A DNA stretch of 64,000 nt from Janthinobacterium sp. 67 (GTDB lineage Bacteria > Pseudomonadota > Gammaproteobacteria > Burkholderiales > Burkholderiaceae_D), in NCBI RefSeq assembly GCF_002797895.1, contig NZ_PGES01000001.1, forward strand, positions 1,674,001 to 1,738,000. Reading direction: 5' to 3'. This document shows, one piece after another, positions 37,108-45,254 of the stretch. Position 1 is the first letter of the stretch. Each line of letters begins with the position of its first letter. Under the pieces are notes generated by a model, which saw only the letters and a program-made list of their open reading frames with translations, was not told where the DNA came from and made no database searches. The position numbers and the translations under genes were made by a program.

Positions 37108-37620
37108 ATGAAAAGAATGATGCTTCTCGCTGTAGCGGTACTGGTCGCGCTGGCCGGCGTCTTCTATGGCAGCCCGTATGTCACCATGAACAAGATCCGT
37201 GCGGCAACCATGGAGGAAGATACGCAGGCGCTGGCCGAGCAGATCGACCTGCCGCAGCTGCGCGGCAGCCTGGGGCAGCAACTGCATGCCCTGTTCTCGG
37301 CGCCGGAAGTGGCCGACGACATCAATCCCGACGTCATCGATCCCCTGCTCGACACCATGCTGATGCCCGAAGGCATCGTCGCCTTGATGAAGCTCAATGA
37401 CCGCTATGAAAAACCGCTCGCCAAGGTCAGCGACATCAGCGGCCGCCAACGCAACACCAAGCCCGACTACAAACTGCGCTACACCTCCTGGAACAGTGTC
37501 GTCGTGCAGCGCGCCCACAGCAAAAGCCACATCGGCGAACTGACCCTGACGCGCGACGGCCTGTGGAGCTGGAAACTCACGTCGGTGGCGCTGCCGAAGA
37601 ATCTGCTGGCCGACGCGTAA
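37108..37620 (+). CDS. DUF2939-like small exported or membrane-anchored protein, copy 2
   Basis: 170 residues. Anchor MMLLAVAVLVALAGVFYGSPYVTMNKI, then RAATMEEDTQALAEQIDLPQLRGSLGQQL and the end GLWSWKLTSVALPKNLL, matching copy 1 position by position with a 22-residue longer middle. GATCCGAGAGATCGCAG precedes ATG 37108. Function unknown; duplication in tandem with 115 bp between copies. Confidence 0.72.
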   Translation: MKRMMLLAVAVLVALAGVFYGSPYVTMNKIRAATMEEDTQALAEQIDLPQLRGSLGQQLHALFSAPEVADDINPDVIDPLLDTMLMPEGIVALMKLNDRYEKPLAKVSDISGRQRNTKPDYKLRYTSWNSVVVQRAHSKSHIGELTLTRDGLWSWKLTSVALPKNLLADA

Positions 37621-37671
37621 AACGGCCGCGCACTGCTATCATCTGCCCACCCACATTCCTTTGGAGGCAGC

Positions 37672-37884
37672 ATGACTGACCTGGTACACCACGCACTCGC
37701 CCACGCGGCCAAACCGGCCACCACACCCTGGGTCGTCACCCTGGTCAGCGGTGAAAAGCTGACGGGACCCATCACCGCGCTGGCTGACGGCTGTTACGCC
37801 ATCGGCCTGGGACAAATCAAGTATTTTTCCAGCGACAAGGTCGCCAGCCTGAATGTATCGGGCGCGGGCGCGTTCCCCATCTGA
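37672..37884 (+). CDS. Small protein with possible Sm/SH3-like barrel
   Basis: 70 residues: PWVVTLVSGEKLTGPITALADGCYAIGLGQIKYFSSDKVASLNV. The alternating strand pattern (VTLVSGEKLTG turn, then two more strands ending in a V.SL.V strand) resembles Sm-like or KOW-type small barrels, but no family was recognised. Good ribosome site TTTGGAGGCAGC. Its stop overlaps the next start (TGATG). Confidence 0.5.
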   Translation: MTDLVHHALAHAAKPATTPWVVTLVSGEKLTGPITALADGCYAIGLGQIKYFSSDKVASLNVSGAGAFPI

Positions 37885-38273
37885 TGACGGGATCGAGAAG
37901 GCCGGACGCCACGGATCTGGCGGCGCAGCTGCAGGCGCTGGAAGCGGCGCTGCAAAGCCAGGCCGTGCGCGCCGACAGCGCCAGGCTGGCGGCACTGCTG
38001 GCCGACGAGTTCGTCGAATTCGGCAGCTCGGGCACGCTCTGGACGCGCGCGGCCACCCTGGCGGGCTTGCCGGCGGAAGACTTTTGCCCGCGCAGCATCA
38101 GCGATTTCCAGGCCCGCTTGCTGGCACACGATGTTGCCTTCGTTACCTACCGTTCGCAACGGCACGCCATGGGCGTCCTGCCCGCCAGCGCCAGCTTGCG
38201 CAGTTCGCTGTGGACGTGGCGCGACGGCCGCTGGCAGATGACCTTTCACCAAGGTACGCCGATACCCGCTTGA
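37884..38273 (+). CDS. DUF4440/SnoaL-like protein
   Basis: 129 residues of the NTF2-like cone fold: helix LAAQLQALEAALQSQAVRADSARLAALLADEFVEFGSSGTLWTRAATLAGL, then strands DFQARLLAHDVAFVTYRS and SSLWTWRDGRWQMTFHQGTPI. The end (W-R-DG-W-M-FHQGTP) is the usual DUF4440 signature. Role unknown. Translationally coupled to the small protein before it. Confidence 0.75.
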   Translation: MTGSRRPDATDLAAQLQALEAALQSQAVRADSARLAALLADEFVEFGSSGTLWTRAATLAGLPAEDFCPRSISDFQARLLAHDVAFVTYRSQRHAMGVLPASASLRSSLWTWRDGRWQMTFHQGTPIPA

Positions 38274-38536
38274 ACAAGTATTCCATGTCAAAAAGTTGTT
38301 TTTTGGCACGCAAAATTTGATTGATCTACTGAATTTTTTGTGCAACAATGAATTTAATAAATAAAACAAATAAATCATTGAAATTGGTTTTTAAGTAAAA
38401 CGATCCTCACACCACGAATCCGTGTTTTGGATAGAGAAGCACTGCGCAGGGAACGACAGGCTACCAGGCAAGCGCCTGCCACCCGCCCCGCGCAAGCCCC
38501 CTTTCTAATCGTCACACGTATTTTGGGAGAGACATC
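38274..38536. other. AT-rich 263-bp spacer before the chemoreceptor gene
   Basis: No gene seen. It contains strongly AT-rich DNA (about 38285-38400), which probably includes the chemoreceptor promoter, but no confident -35/-10 pair could be assigned. GGGAGAGACATC directly before ATG 38537 is the ribosome site. Confidence 0.4.
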
Positions 38537-40267
38537 ATGGATAAATTCACCGTACGCACCCAGCTCACTCTGGCTTTCGGCCTGCTGGTCTTTTTCCTCA
38601 TCGGCATCTCGACCCTGTCCGTGCGGAGTTTTTCCACCTTCAACACGGGCTTTGACCAGTATGTCAACGGCATCACGGCCCGCGCCAACACGGCGCACCG
38701 CGTACGTGATGCGATCGACATGCGTGCCGTGGCGGCCAGGAACCTGGTGCTCGTGACCAAGCCGGAAGACCTGGAAATCGAACGCAAGCAGGTCTTGCAG
38801 GCGCATGCCGACGTCGTCAAGAACATGCAGCAGCTGCTGCAGCTGGCCCAGCAGCCAGGGGTGTCGGACGACGTGCGCGCCATCATCAACAAGATCGACG
38901 GCATCGAAAAGCGCTATGCTCCCGTGGCGCTGGGCATCGTGGACCTGGCGCTGCAAAAGAAAAACGAACAGGCCATCGTCAAGATGAACGAGGAATGCCG
39001 TCCGCTGCTGGCCGCCCTCGTCGCCGCCAGCAATGAATATTTCGCCCTGACGGACCAGCGTTCCGCCGTCATCTTGCAGGAAGACAACGAACGCTACATT
39101 CTCAACAGAAATATCCTCATCGGCGCCAGCTTGCTGTCCATCGTCCTGGCGGGCCTGGCCGGCTGGCTCATCACGCGCAGCCTGCTCAAGGCGCTGGGCG
39201 CCGAACCGAAGCAGCTGTGCGACGCCGTCAGCCTGCTTGCCGCCGGCGACCTGACAGGCAAACTCAGCGTTGCACAGAACGATAACCTCAGCGTGCTGTC
39301 GGCCCTGCAGCGCATGCAGGAGTCGCTGACCACGGTCGTGTCGTCCGTGCGCCAGGATTCCGACACGGTTTCCCTGGCCGCCGAGGAAATTTCCACCGGC
39401 AATAACGACCTGTCGCTGCGCACGGAACAGCAAGCCAGTTCACTGGAAGAAACCGCTTCCTCGATGGAAGAACTGACCAGCACCGTGCGCAAGAATGCGG
39501 AAAATGCCCGCGAAGCCAATGTGCTGGCCACAACGGCATCGGACGTCGCCAGCAAGGGCGGCGCCGTGGTGGGACAAGTGATGGGCACCATGGAGCTGAT
39601 CAGCGAATCGTCGCGCAAGATCGTCGACATCATCAGCGTCATCGACGGCATCGCCTTCCAGACCAATATCCTGGCCCTGAATGCGGCCGTGGAAGCGGCG
39701 CGTGCCGGCGAACAGGGCCGCGGCTTCGCCGTCGTGGCCACCGAGGTGCGCGGCCTGGCCCAGCGCAGCGCCAGCGCGGCCAAGGAAATCAAGGCGCTGA
39801 TCGACGATTCCGTGAGCCGCGTCGATGCCGGTTCCCGGCTGGCGGCGCAGGCGGGCACGACGATGTCCGAGGTGGTCGCCAGCGTCGCCCGCGTCAGCAA
39901 CATCATCGCTGAAATCACGGTGGCCAGCCAGGAACAGTCGGCCGGCATCGAGCAGATCAATCAGGCCGTGACGCAGATGGACAGCGTCACGCAACAAAAC
40001 GCATCGCTGGTGGAAGAAGCGGCGGCCGCGGCCGAATCCTTGCGCGACCAGGCCAGCCACCTGGTGCAAACCGTGAGCATCTTCAAGACGCACGACAGCC
40101 ACGTGGCGGCGTCCGCGCCAGTATCAGCGCCAGCACGTGCCAGCCACAAGCCGCTGCGCCTGGTACCGGCGCCGGCCAGCAGCAGCGTCAAGCGCCAGCC
40201 CGCACCGGCAAAACACCGTTCCGTACAAGCGGAAGCCGTGACGGCCGGCGACTGGGAAGAGTTTTAA
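38537..40267 (+). CDS. Methyl-accepting chemotaxis protein, 4HB sensor, with CheR-docking-like tail
   Basis: 576 residues. Membrane segment 1 ([20 protein letters not shown]), periplasmic four-helix-bundle domain with the [20 protein letters not shown] signature, membrane segment 2 ([21 protein letters not shown], about 197-217), HAMP, and the signalling hairpin with [44 protein letters not shown]. After a Pro/Ala/Lys-rich linker it ends GDWEEF, which fits the xWxxF pentapeptide that binds CheR/CheB in Tar and Tsr (NWETF). Ligand unknown. Confidence 0.94.
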   Translation: MDKFTVRTQLTLAFGLLVFFLIGISTLSVRSFSTFNTGFDQYVNGITARANTAHRVRDAIDMRAVAARNLVLVTKPEDLEIERKQVLQAHADVVKNMQQLLQLAQQPGVSDDVRAIINKIDGIEKRYAPVALGIVDLALQKKNEQAIVKMNEECRPLLAALVAASNEYFALTDQRSAVILQEDNERYILNRNILIGASLLSIVLAGLAGWLITRSLLKALGAEPKQLCDAVSLLAAGDLTGKLSVAQNDNLSVLSALQRMQESLTTVVSSVRQDSDTVSLAAEEISTGNNDLSLRTEQQASSLEETASSMEELTSTVRKNAENAREANVLATTASDVASKGGAVVGQVMGTMELISESSRKIVDIISVIDGIAFQTNILALNAAVEAARAGEQGRGFAVVATEVRGLAQRSASAAKEIKALIDDSVSRVDAGSRLAAQAGTTMSEVVASVARVSNIIAEITVASQEQSAGIEQINQAVTQMDSVTQQNASLVEEAAAAAESLRDQASHLVQTVSIFKTHDSHVAASAPVSAPARASHKPLRLVPAPASSSVKRQPAPAKHRSVQAEAVTAGDWEEF

Positions 40268-40702
40268 TTGAGCAAACCGGGCATGCGGCCACATGCCTGG
40301 CGTCACTTGCACGGGGAGATAGCCGCCGGCGGCGCCTCCCCTGTCGCGCGGCAACAACACGCCCCTCCCCCAAAAAAATCCGCGGCAGCTGTTGTATTTC
40401 CAGTGCCCTGGCACGGGCAGCACCGCAAAAACCATCGCTCTTCTTGCGCTCCCGCAGGAAACCCCATCGCCATAGCCGCCCGTTTTTGCGCCCGCACAAG
40501 CCTGCCGGCACTCCACTATGCACCCGCCAGATATTGACGACAAATACGATTTTTTTTGTGCATTCAGTCGAAACGGATATGAATAGTCGCCGCTGGAAAA
40601 TGGCATGAATACCAAAACTTTCCGTGCTAGCATGATTTTTCGTTCAGCTGGCCAGCGCCAGCTTGCATGCCCCCAATAACCTCGACCGACAGGAGCCGTT
40701 TC
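40268..40702. promoter_or_regulatory. 435-bp region upstream of the TonB-dependent receptor
   Basis: No gene seen. TGCTAGCAT (40625-40633) fits an extended -10 about 70 bp before the start codon. A complementary pair GCGGCAACAAC / GTTGT-type near 40348-40395 is too imperfect to call. No Fur box was recognised. Confidence 0.3.
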
Positions 40703-42991
40703 ATGATGACACCGCATGCCAGCACAGTACGCCACACCCTGATTGCCCTGGCAATCGCTGCCGCCTTTCCTCTGCAGGCAATGGCGCAGGACAGCGTCCC
40801 GGCGCCAGTGGCCGACGCGCCTGCCGCTCCGGCGGCACAGGCCGGTCCTGGCCAGCTGGAAACGGTGATCGTGACGGCGCAGCGGCGCGCGGAAAACATC
40901 AAGGACGTGCCGATGTCCATCGCCACCCTGAAGGGCGACAAGCTCGACACCCTGACGGCCGGCGGCGCCGACATCCGCTTCCTCAACAGCCGCTCGCCCA
41001 GCGTCTCCGTCGAGTCCGATTATGGCCGCACCTTCCCCCGCTTCTACATTCGCGGCCTGGGCAATACCGACTTCGACCTGAACGCCTCGCAGCCGGTGGG
41101 CCTGGTGATGGATGACGTGGTGCAGGAAAACGCCATGCTCAAGGGTTTTCCCGTGTTTGACGTCGACCAGGTCGAGGTGCTGCGCGGGCCGCAAGGCACC
41201 TTGTTCGGCCGCAACTCGCCGGCCGGCGTGATCAAGTTCGATTCCGCCAAGCCCGTCTTCAAGACGGAAGGCTACCTGAGCGGCGGCTTCGGCAAGGATG
41301 GCATGAAGAATCTGGAAGGCGCCTTCAACGTGCCCGTCAGCGACACCGTGGCCCTGCGTTTTTCCGGCCAGACCCAGCGCCGCGACGACCGCGTGCACAA
41401 CCCGCGCCCCACCGGCACGCGCGACTTCGAAGGCTATGAAGACAGCGCCGCCCGCCTGCAGGTATTGGTCAAGCCCACGCGCGACTTCACTGCCCTGTTC
41501 AACGTGCACGCGCGCAACCTCGACGGCACGGCCACCTTGTTCCGCGCCAATATTCTCAAGCAGGGGACCAACGACCTGGTCGACGGTTTTGATTACGATA
41601 ACTATCCGACCGACGGCATCAACCGCCAGCACCTGAAAACCAAGGGCGGCAGCATGCGCCTGAAATGGGACCTGCCCGGCGTCACCCTGCATTCGATCAC
41701 CGGCTACGAAAAACTCGATTTCTTCAGCCGCGCCGACGTCGACGGCGGCTATGGCGCCGTGTACGCGCCGCCGATGGGCCCAGGCTACATCCCCTTCGTC
41801 GTGGAAACGGCCGACGTGATCCCCAACCACAAGCAGATTTCGCAGGAATTCCGCGCCGAATCGTCTGCCCGCGGCCCGCTGCAATGGATAGCCGGCCTGT
41901 TCTACTTCAAGGAAGATATCCAGATCGACAGCATCAGCTTTGACAGCCTGGCGCCCGGCAATCCGCAAAACAGCGCCTACGCCACGCAAAACCAGAGCTC
42001 GAAGTCGTACGCGGCCTTCGGCTCGCTCAACTACACGGTCTCGGACGCCCTGAAACTGCGCGCCGGCCTGCGCTACACGAGCGACAAGAAGGATTTCTCG
42101 GCCAAGCGCGTGGAAGCGACCACGGCCGGCCCCTTCGACCTGCACGACACTTCGCACAACGTCAGCTGGGATTTGAGCGGCACCTATGTGCTCACGCCGG
42201 CAACGAACGCCTATGCGCGCATCGCCACCGGCTACCGCGCGCCGTCGATGCAGGGCCGCCTGAACGGCCTGGCCGACCGCCCTTCGTTTGCGGGCGCGGA
42301 AAAAGCCCTGTCCGTCGAGGCCGGCATCAAGCAAGACCTGTTCGACAAGCGCGCGCGCCTGAGCCTGGCCGTCTTCCAGTACCGGGTCAAGGACAAGCAA
42401 CTGACGGCTGGCAGCGGCGCGGTCAACATGAACCAGCTGATCAACGCCGACAAGGCCACGGGCCGTGGCGTGGAACTTGACTTCCAGGCCAACCTCAGCG
42501 ATTCGCTCAGCATGACCCTGGGCGGCAGCTACAACCACACGGAAATCCAGGACAAGAAGCTGTTCGTGCAAAGCTGCGGCAACGCGCAAAACAACCCGGC
42601 CAGCGGCTGCACCGTCACCGATCCGCTGGGCCCGTTCAAGGGCACGGCCTACATCGACGGCAACCCGCTGCCGCGCGCGCCGGAATGGCAAACCAACTTC
42701 ACCCTGAAGTACAGCATTCCCCTGGCCAACGGCGAGTTCTACGCCTACACGGACTGGGCGTATCGCACCAGCTACAATTTCTTCCTGTATGAAGCGAAGG
42801 AATACAAGGCCAAGGAACTGCTCGAAGGCGGCTTGCGCGTCGGCTACAAATGGGACAAATACGAAGTCTCCGCATACGGGCGCAACATCACCAACCAGAT
42901 CCAGTCGCTGGGCGCGATCGATTTCGACAACCTGACGGGCATCGTCAACGAACCGCGCACGTATGGGGTGCAGTTCAAGGCGACGTTTTGA
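40703..42991 (+). CDS. TonB-dependent receptor
   Basis: 762 residues. Signal peptide ending AMA (about residue 31), TonB-box-like ETVIVTAQRR, plug domain (IKDVPMSIATLKGDKL... VDQVEVLRGPQGTLFGRNSPAGVIKF) and a 22-strand-type barrel ending in Phe (GVQFKATF). The plug signature and barrel match the wide FecA/CirA-like group common in organisms taking up carbohydrates or aromatics as well as siderophores; no ligand can be named. ATG 40703 follows ACAGGAGCCGTTTC. No adjacent partner gene. Confidence 0.93.
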   Translation: MMTPHASTVRHTLIALAIAAAFPLQAMAQDSVPAPVADAPAAPAAQAGPGQLETVIVTAQRRAENIKDVPMSIATLKGDKLDTLTAGGADIRFLNSRSPSVSVESDYGRTFPRFYIRGLGNTDFDLNASQPVGLVMDDVVQENAMLKGFPVFDVDQVEVLRGPQGTLFGRNSPAGVIKFDSAKPVFKTEGYLSGGFGKDGMKNLEGAFNVPVSDTVALRFSGQTQRRDDRVHNPRPTGTRDFEGYEDSAARLQVLVKPTRDFTALFNVHARNLDGTATLFRANILKQGTNDLVDGFDYDNYPTDGINRQHLKTKGGSMRLKWDLPGVTLHSITGYEKLDFFSRADVDGGYGAVYAPPMGPGYIPFVVETADVIPNHKQISQEFRAESSARGPLQWIAGLFYFKEDIQIDSISFDSLAPGNPQNSAYATQNQSSKSYAAFGSLNYTVSDALKLRAGLRYTSDKKDFSAKRVEATTAGPFDLHDTSHNVSWDLSGTYVLTPATNAYARIATGYRAPSMQGRLNGLADRPSFAGAEKALSVEAGIKQDLFDKRARLSLAVFQYRVKDKQLTAGSGAVNMNQLINADKATGRGVELDFQANLSDSLSMTLGGSYNHTEIQDKKLFVQSCGNAQNNPASGCTVTDPLGPFKGTAYIDGNPLPRAPEWQTNFTLKYSIPLANGEFYAYTDWAYRTSYNFFLYEAKEYKAKELLEGGLRVGYKWDKYEVSAYGRNITNQIQSLGAIDFDNLTGIVNEPRTYGVQFKATF

Positions 42992-43073
42992 TGGCGGGTA
43001 GATAAACCGGACAGCGTGGCTCAGGCACAAGATGGCGTATTGAGCATCACCTGTGCTAGAATCTCGCCGCGCT

Positions 43074-43160
43074 GCCCGGATGGTGAAACTGGTAGACACT
43101 GGAGACTTAAAATCTCCCGCCTGTAAGGGCGTGCCGGTTCGATTCCGGCTCCGGGCACCA
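43074..43160 (+). tRNA. tRNA-Leu (UAA)
   Basis: 87 nt including encoded CCA. Acceptor GCCCGGA (43074-43080) pairs with TCCGGGC (43150-43156); anticodon stem GGAGA/TCTCC around loop CTTAAAA gives anticodon TAA (43108-43110); long variable arm (CGCCTGTAAGGGCG) marks a class II leucine tRNA; T-loop GGTTCGATTCC. An extended -10 (TGCTAGAAT, 43054-43062) precedes it. Its 3' end is the integration site of the element to the right. Confidence 0.97.
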
Positions 43161-43191
43161 AGAACTCAGCCGTAAAAATCCAAGAACGTCC

Positions 43192-43227
43192 AAAAACCCG
43201 CCTTCGTCATAGGAGAGCGGGTTTTTT
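43192..43227 (+). terminator. Terminator after tRNA-Leu (island side)
   Basis: AAAAACCCGC / GCGGGTTTTT (43192-43201, 43217-43226) with a 15-nt loop and T-run; works in both directions. It lies 31 bp after the tRNA. Confidence 0.75.
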
Positions 43228-43333
43228 GTTGTCCATGTTTGTCCATCGGCGTACATTCAAAGCGATGAATTTTGTTGGTACTTTTTGCTGGATTTGGGAT
43301 TTTCTCTAAAAAAATACCATCAGGGAGTGCGCC

Positions 43334-44542
43334 ATGCCACTGTCCGATCTGCTTATCCGCCATGCCGTCTACAAGGGCACGCCCAGCGGCGACAAGTATC
43401 CCGACCTGTACGGCATGTACCTGCTGGTCACCCGTACGGGCAAGTACTGGCGCATGAATTACCGCCATGCAGGCAAGCAAAAAACGCTGGCGTTCGGCGT
43501 CTACCCCCGCGTGAGCCTGGCCCAGGCGCGGCGCAAGGCCGAAGACGCGCGCAAGGCGCTGGCCGAAGGAATCGATCCGAACGGCGTCAAGCGCGCGCAG
43601 AAGGCCGAGCAGCGCAGCGCCGCCCTGAACACCTTCGACAAGCTGGCGCGCCAGTGGCTGCTCACCATCCAGCGCAACGGCAGCGCCAGTACGCAAAAGA
43701 AAGTCGGCAACTGGCTCGAAGGCGACGTCATCCCCTACCTGGGCAAGATGCCGCTCAACACCATCCGCCCGCGCGACGTGCTGCGCGTGGTGCAGCGCGT
43801 CGAGGCGCGCGGCGCGATCGATTCGGCGCACCGCATCAAGCAGCTGTGCGGCCAGGTGCTGCGCTTCGGCGTGGCGATGGACCTCGTCGAGCGCGACGTC
43901 ACGGCGGACCTGAAAGGCGCATTGACGCCGGTGCCAAGAACGCACTACCCGGCACTGACGGAACCGGGCGATGTCGCGCCGCTGCTGCGCGCCATCGACG
44001 GCTACCAGGGCCACGCCACGGCGGTGGCGGCGCTGAAACTGGCGCCCATGCTGTTCGTGCGTCCCGGCGAACTGCGCGCCGCCGAATGGAGCGAAATCAA
44101 TCTCGATGCCGCCGAGTGGCGCATCCCGGCCAGGAAAATGAAAATGCAGCTCGAACACCTGGTGCCGCTGCCGACACAGGCCGTGGCGATCCTGCGCGCG
44201 CTGCAGCCAGTCACCGGCGAAGGCCGCTATGTGTTTCCCGGCCTGCGCAGCGGCCAGCGCTGCATGAGCGAAAACACCATAAATGCGGCGCTGCGTTCCC
44301 TGGGCTATGCCAAGGAAGTCATGACCGGCCACGGTTTCCGCGCCATGGCCCGCACCATCCTCGACGAAGTGCTGCAAGAGCGCGTGGACCTGATCGAGCA
44401 CCAGCTGGCGCACAGCGTCATCGACCCGAACGGGCGCGCCTACAACCGCACGGCGCACCTGCCTGCGCGCCGCGCCATGATGCAGCGCTGGGCCGACTAT
44501 CTCGACGCCCTGCGCGACGGCGTCGCCACGCCTCCAGCCTGA
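43334..44542 (+). CDS. Tyrosine-type integrase (P4-like)
   Basis: 402 residues. N-terminal DUF4102 arm-binding domain (LSDLLIRHAVYKGTPSGDKYPDLYGMYLLVTRTGKYWRMNYRHAGKQKTLAFGVYPRVSLAQAR), core-binding SAM-like domain (TFDKLARQWLL...), catalytic domain with R248 (RPGELRAAEW), K268 region, H333 and R336 (GHGFRAMAR), H360 and nucleophile Y370 (GRAYNRT). Directed away from tRNA-Leu and 174 bp from it, the typical place for an integrase acting on a tRNA 3' end. ATG 43334 follows a weak CAGGGAGTGCGCC. Confidence 0.95.
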   Translation: MPLSDLLIRHAVYKGTPSGDKYPDLYGMYLLVTRTGKYWRMNYRHAGKQKTLAFGVYPRVSLAQARRKAEDARKALAEGIDPNGVKRAQKAEQRSAALNTFDKLARQWLLTIQRNGSASTQKKVGNWLEGDVIPYLGKMPLNTIRPRDVLRVVQRVEARGAIDSAHRIKQLCGQVLRFGVAMDLVERDVTADLKGALTPVPRTHYPALTEPGDVAPLLRAIDGYQGHATAVAALKLAPMLFVRPGELRAAEWSEINLDAAEWRIPARKMKMQLEHLVPLPTQAVAILRALQPVTGEGRYVFPGLRSGQRCMSENTINAALRSLGYAKEVMTGHGFRAMARTILDEVLQERVDLIEHQLAHSVIDPNGRAYNRTAHLPARRAMMQRWADYLDALRDGVATPPA

Positions 44543-44861
44543 CGGCGACGCCCGCCTGGAGAAAGAAAACCAGCGGCGGCGCTGGCCGGAACAGGTGCCG
44601 CGCCACGCGCGCATGTCGTCGCCGCGCCACGATAGGCGACACGGCGTGCGTCCACCCACATCCGCCGTCGTCCTGTTTCGCGACAGCGCCCGCGCTGTTT
44701 GATATCGCGTAAGAAAAGCGGCTGGCCCGCGGCTACATTCAAAGGCGGGGAGCCGCGGGCGCGTGGGCTGGCGAGGAGCAAGCCATGTTTTCGCTTCGCT
44801 CAAACCGGCTTGCCCTGCGGGGCCATCCTCGCTGCGCTCGCCCACCACGCCAGGAGCATCG
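44543..44861. other. Noncoding region before mobC, candidate oriT
   Basis: 319 bp without a convincing gene. It holds a perfect 10-bp inverted repeat GCCCGCGGCT (44725-44734) / AGCCGCGGGC (44751-44760) with a 16-nt loop, followed by GCGTGGGCTGG. Mobilization origins usually lie just upstream of mobC/mobA and contain such a repeat next to the nick site. No nick consensus was recognised with confidence. Confidence 0.35.
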
Positions 44862-45254
44862 ATGCACGCCGAGACCACGCCACGCAAGCGACAAGGCGGC
44901 CGCCCGAAGGGCGACCCGGCCGCCGTGCGCGGCGCCACCATCGGCGTGCGCGTCTCGGCCGCCGAACATGCGGCGCTGCTGGAACGCGCCGCCCGCATGC
45001 AGATGCGTCCCGCGCAATGGCTGCGCGCCGCAGCGCTGGCGCGCGTCTTGCCCCCGCCACCCGTCGCCGCCATCAACCGCGAACACTACGTGGAACTGGC
45101 CCGCCTGGCGTCCAACCTGAATCAGTTGACCCATCTCGCCAACGAGGGTGGCCGCGTCGCCGTGAACGACGCCCTGCTGCAGCGGCTGATCGCGGAAACG
45201 CGCCGCCTGCGACTGGCACTCTTGGGCGTGAAGGAGCAGGACGATGATCGCTAA
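44862..45254 (+). CDS. mobC: MobC-like relaxosome accessory protein
   Basis: 130 residues. Basic N-terminus (TTPRKRQGGRPKGD), ribbon-helix-helix-like part (IGVRVSAAEHAALLERAARMQMRPAQWLRAAAL) and the MobC signature NREHYVELARLASNLNQLTHLAN. It binds near oriT and helps the relaxase. ATG 44862 follows CCAGGAGCATCG and is preferred to an in-frame ATG 99 bp upstream. It overlaps the relaxase start by 11 bp. Confidence 0.82.
   Translation: MHAETTPRKRQGGRPKGDPAAVRGATIGVRVSAAEHAALLERAARMQMRPAQWLRAAALARVLPPPPVAAINREHYVELARLASNLNQLTHLANEGGRVAVNDALLQRLIAETRRLRLALLGVKEQDDDR

Noticed and set aside
44699..45247. 182-codon frame overlapping mobC
   Set aside because: Arg/Ala-rich shadow; the mobC frame has the family signature and a ribosome site.
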